Below, piece by piece: positions 15,422-24,166 of a stretch of 36,614 nucleotides of DNA. Under the pieces are notes generated by a model. The model was not told the DNA's origin and ran no database searches. It saw only the letters and a program-made list of their open reading frames with translations. Source of the DNA: Balneola sp. (GTDB lineage Bacteria > Bacteroidota > Rhodothermia > Balneolales > Balneolaceae); the NCBI GenBank assembly GCA_002694685.1, contig NZMW01000006.1, positions 1 through 36,614 on the forward strand, in the 5' to 3' direction. The position numbers and the translations under genes were made by a program. The stretch's first letter is position 1. Every line of letters starts with the position of its first letter.

Positions 15422-17077
15422 TTACTCTTTCTCCATTTGATAATGCTTCGCATAATTCACATCTAAAATATCGAGCCGGTTGAAGTGTGTTTGAAGTCGT
15501 TCTAAGAAATCTTCCCAGTCTTTATTCTCAACCGAAGACCACACCACTTCCGCCAGCGCAGTAGCTCTTGGGTAAGCCATATATTCTACTTTTTTGCCGG
15601 AATGAAGGTATTCTGACCACACATTTCCCTGAGATCCCAGAATGTATTTTGCTTCTTCAGGAGTGAGTTCCTCAGGAATTGGTTCATAATTGTAAACATC
15701 CTCCAGAGTAGTCATGCCGCCAATAGATATCGGTTCATCTGCCGTTGGTTCAGCTTGAAAATGGTCGAAGTAGTTGGTGCCATTGGGTGTCATGATAACA
15801 TCGTGCTGAATTTTTGCAGCCTGAATGCCACCAGCTTCGCCTCGCCAGCTCATAACGGTAGCTTGAGGCGCAAGTCCGCCTTCCATGATTTCATCCCAGC
15901 CAATAATCTGCCGGCCGTTTTCATTTAGAAATTTCTCTATCCGTTCGATGAAGTAACTCTGTAATTCATGTTCATCTTTCAGCCCTTCCCGTTTGATTAC
16001 TTCCTGAGCAATCTCACTTTCTTCCCATTGTTTCTTAGGAGCTTCATCACCGCCAATGTGGATATACTTGCTTGGGAAAAGCTCCATGACTTCCACTAGC
16101 ACATCTTCGAGGAAATCAAAGGTTTCCTCTTTAGGACAATAGATATCCTCAAAAACTCCCCAGGTAGATGTAACATGATATTCCTTGTCAAAGCAGCCAA
16201 ACTCTGGGTAAGCCGCCAAAGCTGCACTTGAGTGACCCGGCATCTCAACCTCAGGTATAATCGTGATATGTCTTTTCTGTGCATAAGCTACAACTTGTTT
16301 GATCTCCTCTTGGGTGTAGAAGCCGCCGTGACGAACGTTGTCATACACTCCGGATCCGTAGTTGCCAATCAGGGTTGAGTCGCGCCAGGCTCCAATTTCG
16401 GTGAGCTTAGGGTACTTCTTGATTTCAATGCGCCAGCCCTGATCTTCTGTGAGATGCCAGTGAAAGCGATTCATTTTATGCATAGCCAGCAGATCGATGT
16501 ATTTCTTTACGAACTCAACCGGAAAGAAATGGCGAGCAACGTCCAGATGCATGCCACGGTATTCAAATCGAGGATAGTCGGTGATCTCTACAGCCGGAAT
16601 ATTCCACTCCGTATTAACCGGCGCCATCGATGGTTTTTGGTATTCAATTTCGACCGGTAGCAGCTGGCGAAGGGTTTGGATTCCGTAGAAAAGTCCGGCA
16701 GTGGTTGGGGCAGAGATGGTAACTAAATCTTCATCCACAGAAAGTTGATACCCTTCCTCATTCTGAATACCCGATTCAGAATTTAAATGAAGGTAGATTC
16801 CGGAATCGGGAGCAGATGTACCCGAAACGATGTGATGCTTAATCCAGGTGGCCGAGAAGAGTAAATCGGAGAGATATCCTCCAAGGGATTCCATCTCCTC
16901 AGATGATTCAGATAGAATGATATCCGAACTTCGGGTCAGCTCAAAATGACCTCCACCCTGAACCATAGAAACCGGTTTTGGGATCACTGTTTGGGCCTTC
17001 ACTTCAAAAGTAGAAAAAAGAATAATCAGGCTGAGTGTAAACAGAGAAAGAGCAGAGTATTGAATTCGGTGGGTCAT
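15422..17077 (-). CDS. Secreted beta-N-acetylhexosaminidase, GH20
   Basis: The frame can begin at TTG 17086, but ATG at 17077 gives a better signal peptide (MTHRIQYSALSLFTLSLIIL ... EVKAQ) and 551 residues. Residues about 33-165 form the GH20 N-terminal domain (TTAGLFYGIQTLRQLLP). The catalytic barrel follows with RGMHLDVARHFFP, MNRFHWHLTEDQGWRIEI, IPEVEMPGHSSAAL and the catalytic Asp-Glu pair in YIHIGGDEAPK, then MSWRGEAGG and LGSQGNVWSEYL. It removes terminal GlcNAc or GalNAc by substrate-assisted catalysis and acts outside the cytoplasm, probably on chitin-derived or glycoprotein sugars. No other amino-sugar genes are adjacent. Confidence 0.95.
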   Translation of the reverse strand: MTHRIQYSALSLFTLSLIILFSTFEVKAQTVIPKPVSMVQGGGHFELTRSSDIILSESSEEMESLGGYLSDLLFSATWIKHHIVSGTSAPDSGIYLHLNSESGIQNEEGYQLSVDEDLVTISAPTTAGLFYGIQTLRQLLPVEIEYQKPSMAPVNTEWNIPAVEITDYPRFEYRGMHLDVARHFFPVEFVKKYIDLLAMHKMNRFHWHLTEDQGWRIEIKKYPKLTEIGAWRDSTLIGNYGSGVYDNVRHGGFYTQEEIKQVVAYAQKRHITIIPEVEMPGHSSAALAAYPEFGCFDKEYHVTSTWGVFEDIYCPKEETFDFLEDVLVEVMELFPSKYIHIGGDEAPKKQWEESEIAQEVIKREGLKDEHELQSYFIERIEKFLNENGRQIIGWDEIMEGGLAPQATVMSWRGEAGGIQAAKIQHDVIMTPNGTNYFDHFQAEPTADEPISIGGMTTLEDVYNYEPIPEELTPEEAKYILGSQGNVWSEYLHSGKKVEYMAYPRATALAEVVWSSVENKDWEDFLERLQTHFNRLDILDVNYAKHYQMEKE

Positions 17078-17191
17078 TTTAGACAATTCAGTTCAATTTT
17101 GAATCTAAAATAGCATTTCTCTTTAATTATAAGTACTCTAATTTATCTATTCTTAAGTGCTTTAATTACAAACAGTAGATGTCTATTTAAG

Positions 17192-18304
17192 ATGAATTAC
17201 TCTTCCTTACAAAAGTTATTGATAATAGTATTAGCCGGGGCTATATCAATCTCTTGCAGCAACGATAGTGAGATAAACCAAAACATGTTGAATGACATCG
17301 TTTCATTCACACCTAATGAGATAAGAAGTTTTGATCATATTGAGGGTAATTACTTTAGTCATTTAGGATATGAGAGTAAAGTATTGGAAAACGGGAATAT
17401 CGTTTTTGCTGATCGGCAATTATCTAATATTTTTGTTATTAGTCCTGAAGGTGAGCTTCGAAAACTAGTAAGACAAGGGAGAGGACCAGGAGAAATATTG
17501 GATGCTTACAGTTTTACGGTAAATAGTGAAGGTCATTTGTTTACTTATGATCAAGACAATAATAAGCTGTTAGAATTTGATGATGAGTTTGAATTTTTTG
17601 AAAGCTACTTTCCCCAAGAGTATGGTAGCAGCACCGTTTCTTATGCTTATGAAGTCGGGAAAGGAAATTTTGTTTTTGAGTTGCATTCCTTTGAGTATCT
17701 CAATAATCCGGACAAAACAAAAGAGAAGGTTTTTGTTCAATATGATGACAATAAGGAGGAATTTGGTAAGGAATGGTCTGTTGCTGATAAACCATATGCG
17801 ATTCTGAGAATAGCTGGAAGAGTTGTAGGTGCTGGAAACGTTCCATTTGCCTTCGATCAGCTTACCTATCCAAATGCGAATAATAATTCCATTTTTATAT
17901 TCAATACAGATTCACCGTTTATAGCGGAAATTGATGCAAATTATGACACCCTAAATACTATACCAGTAAACTTGCCTATTGAGAAAGTAAACTCTGCTGA
18001 ACGAGATTCTATTGAGCAGGAAAATAGGAAAGAGCAATGGGATACCATGGAGGATATGATTCCAGAGACTAAAACTCAGGCTGACAAAATGCTTTACCAC
18101 GACGGGAAATTCTGGTTAAAGTCGAACCTGCGGGGAAATTACCAAAAGTGGTTTGTAGTAAATATGGATGGACAGATTCTAAGAGCTGTTAACCTTCCCA
18201 AAGAAAGTATCTTAATGCACGTATCTGATGAGCATCTTGGTGTGCGAATGGATGATGTAACTTTTGCGCTATATGAAAATCCAATCAGTGAGGTGCAAAA
18301 TTAG
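17192..18304 (+). CDS. 6-bladed beta-propeller lipoprotein
   Basis: This 370-residue protein has a lipoprotein signal ending in ISISC (Cys22). It shows the blade pattern of the 6-bladed beta-propeller family of Bacteroidetes: VLENGNIVFADRQLSNIFVI, PEGELRKLVRQGRGPGEILD, SEGHLFTYDQDNNKLLEF, and near the end FWLKSNLRGNYQKWFVVNM. The RQGRGPGE turn is characteristic of this group. These proteins are usually annotated only by fold; binding partners are unknown. It is divergent from the GH20 gene, with a 114-base shared upstream region. Confidence 0.78.
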   Translation: MNYSSLQKLLIIVLAGAISISCSNDSEINQNMLNDIVSFTPNEIRSFDHIEGNYFSHLGYESKVLENGNIVFADRQLSNIFVISPEGELRKLVRQGRGPGEILDAYSFTVNSEGHLFTYDQDNNKLLEFDDEFEFFESYFPQEYGSSTVSYAYEVGKGNFVFELHSFEYLNNPDKTKEKVFVQYDDNKEEFGKEWSVADKPYAILRIAGRVVGAGNVPFAFDQLTYPNANNNSIFIFNTDSPFIAEIDANYDTLNTIPVNLPIEKVNSAERDSIEQENRKEQWDTMEDMIPETKTQADKMLYHDGKFWLKSNLRGNYQKWFVVNMDGQILRAVNLPKESILMHVSDEHLGVRMDDVTFALYENPISEVQN

Positions 18305-18333
18305 CAGTACTTTGAAGTACTATGTGCTTTTTC
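18305..18333 (+). terminator. Possible short terminator
   Basis: Two copies of the self-complementary AGTACT (18306-18311 and 18316-18321) form a six-base stem with a four-base loop. A T-run follows after ATGTGC. It lies just after the propeller lipoprotein stop; the gap before the T-run makes it uncertain. Confidence 0.4.
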
Positions 18334-18360
18334 TAAAATCATAAAGATTAATCCGTTCAA

Positions 18361-18430
18361 CTTGAGATCCCTCGTGTTTGATAATTGATTCCTCGAAAAG
18401 AATCCCAGGCACTCGGGATGACAAATCAAG
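18361..18430 (+). repeat. Intergenic imperfect-palindrome element (GTCATCCCGA/GGGATCT type)
   Basis: The outer ends CTTGA and TCAAG are complementary. Inside them, ATCCCTCGTG (18367-18376) pairs imperfectly with CACTCGGGAT (18410-18419), and GATTC (18387-18391) pairs with GAATC (18400-18404). Read on the minus strand it contains GTCATCCCGAGTG and GAGGGATCTCAAG, the wording of the dispersed intergenic palindromes I know from many Bacteroidetes and Chlorobi genomes. Only one copy lies in this window, so dispersal is from general knowledge. Confidence 0.55.
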
Positions 18431-18452
18431 ACGTACAATCGTCAACCGTCAC

Positions 18453-18481
18453 TGGTCATTGGTCATTAGTCATTGGTCATT
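18453..18481 (+). repeat. Short tandem heptamer repeat
   Basis: Four seven-base units, TGGTCAT-TGGTCAT-TAGTCAT-TGGTCAT, lie in tandem between the intergenic palindrome and the glycosylase stop codon. No function is evident; it looks like a small slippage-prone repeat. Confidence 0.75.
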
Positions 18482-18503
18482 GAAACTTGGGATTTAAGAA
18501 ACA

Positions 18504-19451
18504 TTACTTCTTCGCCTGCTCTTCCTTTTCTTTCAGGATATAATTGGCATATAGAAATTCAAGCGCTGCAGACTCATAGCCTTTCCAGTTTTGAATCAGC
18601 TCCTGAAATCGTTCTTCAGATGTATTGTGAGGATCTTCTCCGTAGCTCCAGATGATCCAGCGTCGCAATCCTTTCTCTTCTCCGCTTTTTTTGTTGGAAG
18701 GGAAAACGGCGTCTGTTCGTCCGCGCATCATCATCAAATCCTGTCCGGAAGTGGGACCGATGCCTTTAATACTGGTGATTTTGTCGTAGAACTCTTGAGG
18801 CTCACAATTCATCAAGTGGTCCATATCGACTTCACCCGCTACAATATCGTTTGCCAATCCAACCAGATACTGCCCTTTTCTTAGAGTAGGACCCATTTTA
18901 CGGATCTGGGCAGGGTCAGCCTTCATCAGCTGATGGGGGCGAGGCCAGGCGGGTAAAGATTTCTTACCCAAGGTAAGTGCGGTTCCGTAGCCTTCCCGGA
19001 TTTTGAACATCATCTTTTTAGCGGTCGGCTTGTGATTCATCTGCATCTGTACAATGCGATATAGAATATCCTCAAACAAATTAGCGCGGGTCATTCGCTT
19101 AAGTCCGTAGAGGTCTGTTAGCTTATCCCCCAAAACAGGGTCTTTCTCAGCTTTGTCATAAAGTGGACGCAAATCCATGTCGGTGCCAAAAATTTTTGCC
19201 AGACTTTCATTGGCTAATCCGATTTCTTCTTTGGAAAGCGACTCCGGGGATTCAATATGAAATTCCGGATTCTCAGGGTCGCCATTAAAGAAAATAGTAA
19301 CGATGATATCAGTATCTCCAACTGGAATAGGGCGCGTAAATCCTTCCTCAAAAACTTTTTCCGGCTCATGTTCATGATCGAAATATGATTCGATATCCAG
19401 GCAAAGAAACCAGTCGTGAGGAGGGATGGATTTGAGGGTCCAGGAGCTCAT
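18504..19451 (-). CDS. HhH-GPD DNA glycosylase (AlkA/Nth fold) with atypical catalytic region
   Basis: This 315-residue protein has an N-terminal beta-rich region (about 1-75) as in AlkA/OGG-type enzymes, then a helical domain (LFEDILYRIVQMQMN) and a helix-hairpin-helix at about 225-243 (ITSIKGIGPTSGQDLMMMRG). In base-excision glycosylases the HhH is followed by a D-x-F-P-x-x-D-x-G-L block holding the essential aspartate. Here the block reads TDAVFPSNKKSGEEKGLRRW (residues 246-265), with about five extra residues and Glu259 where the aspartate would be expected. It may be a glycosylase with a Glu substitution, a shifted active site or a DNA-binding relative. The C-terminus is a lysine/glutamate-rich tail. 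It is a single gene. Fold is confident; activity is uncertain. Confidence 0.8.
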   Translation of the reverse strand: MSSWTLKSIPPHDWFLCLDIESYFDHEHEPEKVFEEGFTRPIPVGDTDIIVTIFFNGDPENPEFHIESPESLSKEEIGLANESLAKIFGTDMDLRPLYDKAEKDPVLGDKLTDLYGLKRMTRANLFEDILYRIVQMQMNHKPTAKKMMFKIREGYGTALTLGKKSLPAWPRPHQLMKADPAQIRKMGPTLRKGQYLVGLANDIVAGEVDMDHLMNCEPQEFYDKITSIKGIGPTSGQDLMMMRGRTDAVFPSNKKSGEEKGLRRWIIWSYGEDPHNTSEERFQELIQNWKGYESAALEFLYANYILKEKEEQAKK

Positions 19452-19512
19452 GGTAAAATATTAGTTTGAAGGTATGTGATACTAAGAATCAACGAAAAGG
19501 ATGAATCGTTTC

Positions 19513-19547
19513 AAAATAAAAAAGGCCACTGAAAATCAGCAGCCTTT
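19513..19547 (-). terminator. Terminator of the RND efflux operon
   Basis: On the minus strand a twelve-base stem (AAAGGCTGCTGA with TCAGTGGCCTTT, two G-T wobbles) has a three-base loop and runs into TTTTATTTT. It lies 22 bases after the permease stop codon. Confidence 0.92.
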
Positions 19548-19569
19548 ATAATATTGAGAGTCTTAACTG

Positions 19570-22500
19570 TTAGTTAGCCAGTTCTACTTCTTTAGTACTG
19601 CTAAAAGGATTCCAATTAATGGCTTTTGCCTTTTCTAGCAGTTGATCTGTAGTAATGTAAACAACAGGGATAAAGATCAGCGTAACAAGAGTAGAAGCTG
19701 TTAATCCACCAATCACAACTCTGGCAAGAGAAGCTTGAATTTCGGCTCCGGCGCCCAATCCAAACGAAAGAGGAAGAAGGCCCAATACGGTAGTCAAGGT
19801 AGTCATAAGGATTGGTCGGAGGCGTAAACGTCCTGCTTCAATAACCGCTTCTAAAACCGGCATATTCTTTTCCCGCCTCATGAGATTAATGTAATCGACC
19901 AGAACGATGGCATTATTAACCACAATCCCGACGAGCATTATCATCCCCATTAAACTTTGGATGTTTAGTGTAGTTCCAGTTAATAAAAGGGCGGGGATTA
20001 CACCAATCATCGCTAAAGGTACAGAGAACATAACCACCAGCGGATCAAGGAAACGCTCGAACTGTCCGGCCATCACCATATAAATAAGAATGAGGGCCAT
20101 GATGATTGACATGGCGAAGTCATCAGCAGCTTTTTGCTGTTCTTCATACTCTCCACCGAAAACAATAGTGAAACCGGATGGCAGAGGGAAGTCAGACAGT
20201 TCAGCCTGAATAGATTCGACCGCTTCACCGAGTGCAATTCCACTTTCAAGGTTTGCGGTGATGTTTGTTACTCGCTGTCCATTGATACGGTTGATATCTT
20301 CAGGTCCGCGACCGCTTTCTTTTCTTATGACAGAAGAGACGGGTATCACACCTCCGTCAGGTGTACGAATTGAAATGTTATCAATATCCAAAGTTCCTAA
20401 GCGATCTTCAGGTTGCAGGCGAACGGTGATTGGATATTCGTCGCCACCAATACGGTAAGAACCTGCTCGGCTACCGCCAATATTTGTCTGTATAACTTGT
20501 GCTACTTCACGTACCGAAAGGCCCAGATCGGCGATTTTCTCGCGGTCAAACAAAATCCGTTCTTCCGGAGTACCTTCACTTCTCCCGGCGCGTACCTCAA
20601 CAATACCCGGAATGTTTTCTACACGCAGCTTAATCTCTTGAGCGATTTCATAGGCTTTATCAATGTCATAACCGCGAAGTTCAAACTGTACGTCCTCGCC
20701 GCCACCGCCGCCAAATACACGGCGAAGGATCCATAATCCGGATTGAGCATCAACTCTGATATCAGCACCCGGAACTTTGCCGGTTAAATTTTCACGAATT
20801 TCAGCAGCCAGGTCTGAGGTGCTTTGAGATCGCTCAGACTGAGGTACCATGGCTATTTCAACCTCAGCACGGCCATCCCGTACTTCAGTAGTGAAATATT
20901 CAACATCCTCCATGGGCAGCGTAGCGCGTACAATATCTTCGAGCTCTTTCAGATAGAGATTTTGAACAGCTATGTTGGTTCCGTCTGCCATTTCTAAATC
21001 GATATCAATTTCGTCAGCATCTGTCTGTGGGGCTAGTTCAACAGGAATAATAGGAACGAGCAAGAAGCTGCCCACGACCAATACAGCAGTGACTACAAAA
21101 ACCATAGGTTTGTGTTGGAGCGTTTTTTCAAGAATACCTGAATATTTGGTTTCCAGCTTCAAAAAGAATTTCTGAAATTTTCCTTTCTTGTTGTCCATTC
21201 CCTTCTGAACGGTAAGGAACCTGCTGGAAAGCATAGGAACTAACGTCAGGGCTACCAATAATGAACAGACAAGGGCAAAGACTACTACCAGTGCCAATTC
21301 TTGAAATAATAAACCAGAGACGGTCTGCATAAAAACAACAGGAAGGAAAATTACACAAGTTGTTAAAGTGGAGGCTACAATAGCTCCGGCTACCTGTTTA
21401 GTACCGATTAAAGCGCTGGTTTCTAAATCTTCGCCTTCTTCTTCCCGAAGCCGGATGATGTTTTCTAATACTACAATTCCATTATCTACAATGAGGCCAA
21501 CACCAAGAGCCAGTCCTCCAAAGCTCATTTGATTGAGGGTCAGATCGTTGAAATAGAGAAGCGCAAAAGTGGCAATGATGGAAATTGGAATCGCCATCGC
21601 TATAATAAAGGTGGATGAGCCATTTCTGAAAAAGACATAGAGTACTACCACCGCGAGTAAAGCTCCCCACATGGCTGAACTTTGCACATTGTCTATAGAA
21701 CTTTGAATAAATTCACTTTGGTCGGTAGTAATAAAAAGGTTTAGATCACTTCGCTGGCTATTGATCTGTTCAATTTCTTTTCGGATGTCTTCTGCAACAG
21801 CGACTGTGTTTGCTCCCGTTTGTTTACGAATTCCAAATCGAACCATCGGTTTCTCATCAATAGAAACAACCCGGTCTAAATCTTGATAACCAAAGGAGAC
21901 ATTTGCTACATCTTTAACACGAATAGGTTTGCTGTCTACGGTCGTGATAACTGTATTCGCAATTTGTTCGATGGACTCATATTCACCTAAAGTACGAACG
22001 TAAAGCTGTTGGAGCCCGGAGTTTACATTACCACCGGGGAGATTTGCATTTTCACGAGCAATAGCTTGCTGTACCTGAGCCGTGGAAAGTCCACTGGCAA
22101 TAAGCCGGTCTCTTTTGATGTCGACTTTCACTTCACGGTTAATACCACCCCATATATCAATAGAACCAACACCATTTATTTGTTCAAATCGTTTGGTGAT
22201 TTCGCGATCGAGCAGAACCGTTAGTTCAGCCAGATTCATATCTGAGTTAGCACCGATAATAACGATTGGGAAATTATTGGGATCAAATTTCCAGATGCGG
22301 GGTGCATCGGCTTCAGGGGGAATTGTTCCCCGAACTCGATCTAGGGCAGCTCGGACATCATTAGAAGCTACATCCACATCTACGCTTTGAGCGAACTCAA
22401 GAGTCACCCGGCTGCGCCCTTCACTAGAACTGGAACGGACTCTTTCAACTCCGGGGACACCGGCCAGAGCATTTTCAATAGGCTCTGTTATAATTTGCTC

Positions 22501-22677
22501 CATCTCCGCTGGCCCAACATTGGGATACTCAGTAGCAACAGTAAGCTGCGGGTATTCGATGGGCGGGAGGAGATCAACTGGCAGGAAACGAAAGCCTATT
22601 ACACCAAGGGTAATAATGATCAAAAAGACCATCGAAGTAGCAATAGGACGCTTTATAGAGGTTTCTGTAATTGGCAT
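19570..22677 (-). CDS. RND efflux permease (HAE1/AcrB-like)
   Basis: This 1035-residue inner-membrane protein has the twelve-helix, two-half layout of hydrophobic/amphiphilic efflux RND pumps. It begins [19 protein letters not shown], has the porter-domain block [18 protein letters not shown], and in helix 4 [20 protein letters not shown] with the proton-relay aspartate followed by Asn rather than a second Asp. The second half has [20 protein letters not shown] and a final [19 protein letters not shown]. It works as a trimer with the adaptor encoded 11 bases upstream and an outer-membrane channel that is not encoded here, so it probably uses a shared TolC-type protein. Substrates cannot be predicted; lipophilic drugs, bile-like compounds or lipids are possible. 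Confidence 0.95.
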   Translation of the reverse strand: MPITETSIKRPIATSMVFLIIITLGVIGFRFLPVDLLPPIEYPQLTVATEYPNVGPAEMEQIITEPIENALAGVPGVERVRSSSSEGRSRVTLEFAQSVDVDVASNDVRAALDRVRGTIPPEADAPRIWKFDPNNFPIVIIGANSDMNLAELTVLLDREITKRFEQINGVGSIDIWGGINREVKVDIKRDRLIASGLSTAQVQQAIARENANLPGGNVNSGLQQLYVRTLGEYESIEQIANTVITTVDSKPIRVKDVANVSFGYQDLDRVVSIDEKPMVRFGIRKQTGANTVAVAEDIRKEIEQINSQRSDLNLFITTDQSEFIQSSIDNVQSSAMWGALLAVVVLYVFFRNGSSTFIIAMAIPISIIATFALLYFNDLTLNQMSFGGLALGVGLIVDNGIVVLENIIRLREEEGEDLETSALIGTKQVAGAIVASTLTTCVIFLPVVFMQTVSGLLFQELALVVVFALVCSLLVALTLVPMLSSRFLTVQKGMDNKKGKFQKFFLKLETKYSGILEKTLQHKPMVFVVTAVLVVGSFLLVPIIPVELAPQTDADEIDIDLEMADGTNIAVQNLYLKELEDIVRATLPMEDVEYFTTEVRDGRAEVEIAMVPQSERSQSTSDLAAEIRENLTGKVPGADIRVDAQSGLWILRRVFGGGGGEDVQFELRGYDIDKAYEIAQEIKLRVENIPGIVEVRAGRSEGTPEERILFDREKIADLGLSVREVAQVIQTNIGGSRAGSYRIGGDEYPITVRLQPEDRLGTLDIDNISIRTPDGGVIPVSSVIRKESGRGPEDINRINGQRVTNITANLESGIALGEAVESIQAELSDFPLPSGFTIVFGGEYEEQQKAADDFAMSIIMALILIYMVMAGQFERFLDPLVVMFSVPLAMIGVIPALLLTGTTLNIQSLMGMIMLVGIVVNNAIVLVDYINLMRREKNMPVLEAVIEAGRLRLRPILMTTLTTVLGLLPLSFGLGAGAEIQASLARVVIGGLTASTLVTLIFIPVVYITTDQLLEKAKAINWNPFSSTKEVELAN

Positions 22678-22688
22678 GATCGTGGCGT

Positions 22689-24023
22689 TTAGAGAGTTAC
22701 GTTATTTTGTGCACCATCACGCTCTTGCATGATTTCTTTCAATAAATCTTCCCGCTGAAGCTGTTGCAGCTGGAAGATACGTTCCCAACTCATAGTGCGA
22801 ATACGAGCTTGTGTACGTCCCTCAGACAATAAATCTTGACCTACAGTGACAATCCATTGCCCGCTTTCTAAACCATTCACCCCTAATTCCATTCTACCCT
22901 GAGCAATTACATCAACTGGTTTAAACTGAACGGGAGTTGGTTCGGTCATGGATCTTGGTCTGACAGCGCCATTATTACTGGTGTCGCTAACAGGCTTAAT
23001 TTCAGAACCAAGTGAGGAAGCAATAAATACACCCTGCTCTCCACTTGTAGGATCTGTGTAAAGAGCGCTTACAGGAATGAGGGTAGCCTGCTGACTTTCA
23101 CCAAAGAAAATATCTACAGGAACGAACATCCCTGGACGAAGAAGTCCGTTTACATTGTCTACATCAATCTCAGCCTCTGTACTTCGTGTAATTTCATTTA
23201 GAAAAGGGGAGATGCGGGATAGCTTAGCATTAATTGGAACTTTCTGGCCATCACCGTTTTCAACTATGATACGTGCAGATTGACCTACCTGTATTTTATT
23301 AAGCATGTTTTCAGTTAGGATGATCTCGACTTTTAACTTTGTAAGATCACCAATAAGAAAAAGCTGAGTGCCTGTATTTGCCTGCATCCCAATTTCAGCA
23401 TTTCGTTGCCCAACTGTTCCCGAAATGGGAGCCCGGATAACAGCTTTGTCGAGTTCATCTCTACGTTCTTCTACTAATGATGCTGCTTGTTCTAGTCGTG
23501 CTTCAGCGAGCTCAACGTTAGCTTCTGCTGAAAGTAACTGTGCCTCAATTTGCTCAACTTCAACATCACTGGTTAAATCTTTTTCTTCGAGCTGTTTGGT
23601 ACGTTTGAATTCGGACTGGACCTCGGCAAGCTGAGCTTTGGATTGCTTTAGCTGAGCATTGTTGATTTTATAGCCTGCTTCAGCTTGTTGTAGCTGTTTT
23701 TGTAGTACATCTGTATTTAGCTGGACTAATTTCTCGCCCTTCTCAACATACTGTCCGTTGCGAACGAAAACTTGTTCAACCGTTCCCGATATCTGAGGAT
23801 ATAGAGGAACCTGATTTTCGGATCTCACATTACCACTGAATCGTTCTACGAGTGGTAGTGATCCAAATCGGGCTTGAACTGCCTCAACGGATGGAATGAC
23901 AGAGTTACCTCTATCTGTATTTTGGGCATTATTACTATCACTATCTGAGCATGCACTCAGTGATGCAATCAGCAATGCTGATAAAAGAAGGTTGGTTACT
24001 TTAAAAGGCTTTTTCATAATCAT
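22689..24023 (-). CDS. RND efflux periplasmic adaptor lipoprotein (HlyD/AcrA family)
   Basis: This 444-residue membrane fusion protein begins with a lipoprotein signal (lipobox SLSAC). ATG at 24023 or the ATG two codons later (24017) are both possible. A barrel-sandwich half follows (VPLYPQISGTVEQVFVRNGQ and YVEKGEKLVQLN). Next is a long coiled hairpin (about 110-195; LQQAEAGYKINNAQLKQSKA and later units rich in Glu/Ala/Leu), then the returning half (VIRAPISGTVGQRNAEIGMQ) and beta-barrel (LRPGMFVPVDIFFG). It links the permease at 19570-22677 to an outer-membrane channel. The two genes are 11 bases apart in one operon, with promoter expected between 24024 and 24091. Confidence 0.93.
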   Translation of the reverse strand: MIMKKPFKVTNLLLSALLIASLSACSDSDSNNAQNTDRGNSVIPSVEAVQARFGSLPLVERFSGNVRSENQVPLYPQISGTVEQVFVRNGQYVEKGEKLVQLNTDVLQKQLQQAEAGYKINNAQLKQSKAQLAEVQSEFKRTKQLEEKDLTSDVEVEQIEAQLLSAEANVELAEARLEQAASLVEERRDELDKAVIRAPISGTVGQRNAEIGMQANTGTQLFLIGDLTKLKVEIILTENMLNKIQVGQSARIIVENGDGQKVPINAKLSRISPFLNEITRSTEAEIDVDNVNGLLRPGMFVPVDIFFGESQQATLIPVSALYTDPTSGEQGVFIASSLGSEIKPVSDTSNNGAVRPRSMTEPTPVQFKPVDVIAQGRMELGVNGLESGQWIVTVGQDLLSEGRTQARIRTMSWERIFQLQQLQREDLLKEIMQERDGAQNNVTL

Positions 24024-24091
24024 TAGTTGGGTTCGATTAAAGTTAACCCGATTATGTGGAAAAGCGCTCCCTCTGATTTGTTAAATGCTAT

Positions 24092-24145
24092 TAAAAAGAA
24101 AGCCTCCATAAATAGTCACTTTTAAGTGAAATCTACGGGGGCTTT
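24092..24145 (-). terminator. Terminator after the giant T9SS protein gene
   Basis: On the minus strand AAAGCCCCC pairs with GGAGGCTTT (one wobble), with an inner stem TCACTT/AAGTGA, followed by CTTTTTAAT. It lies 22 bases after the giant gene's stop and separates it from the RND operon promoter. Confidence 0.8.
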
Positions 24146-24166
24146 AAAAGCTTGAGAGAGATGGCT

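Noticed and set aside
24029-24049. GGGTT-N11-AACCC inverted repeat before the RND operon as a TetR-type operator
   Set aside because: The arms are only five bases and no regulator gene is adjacent, so it cannot be told from chance.
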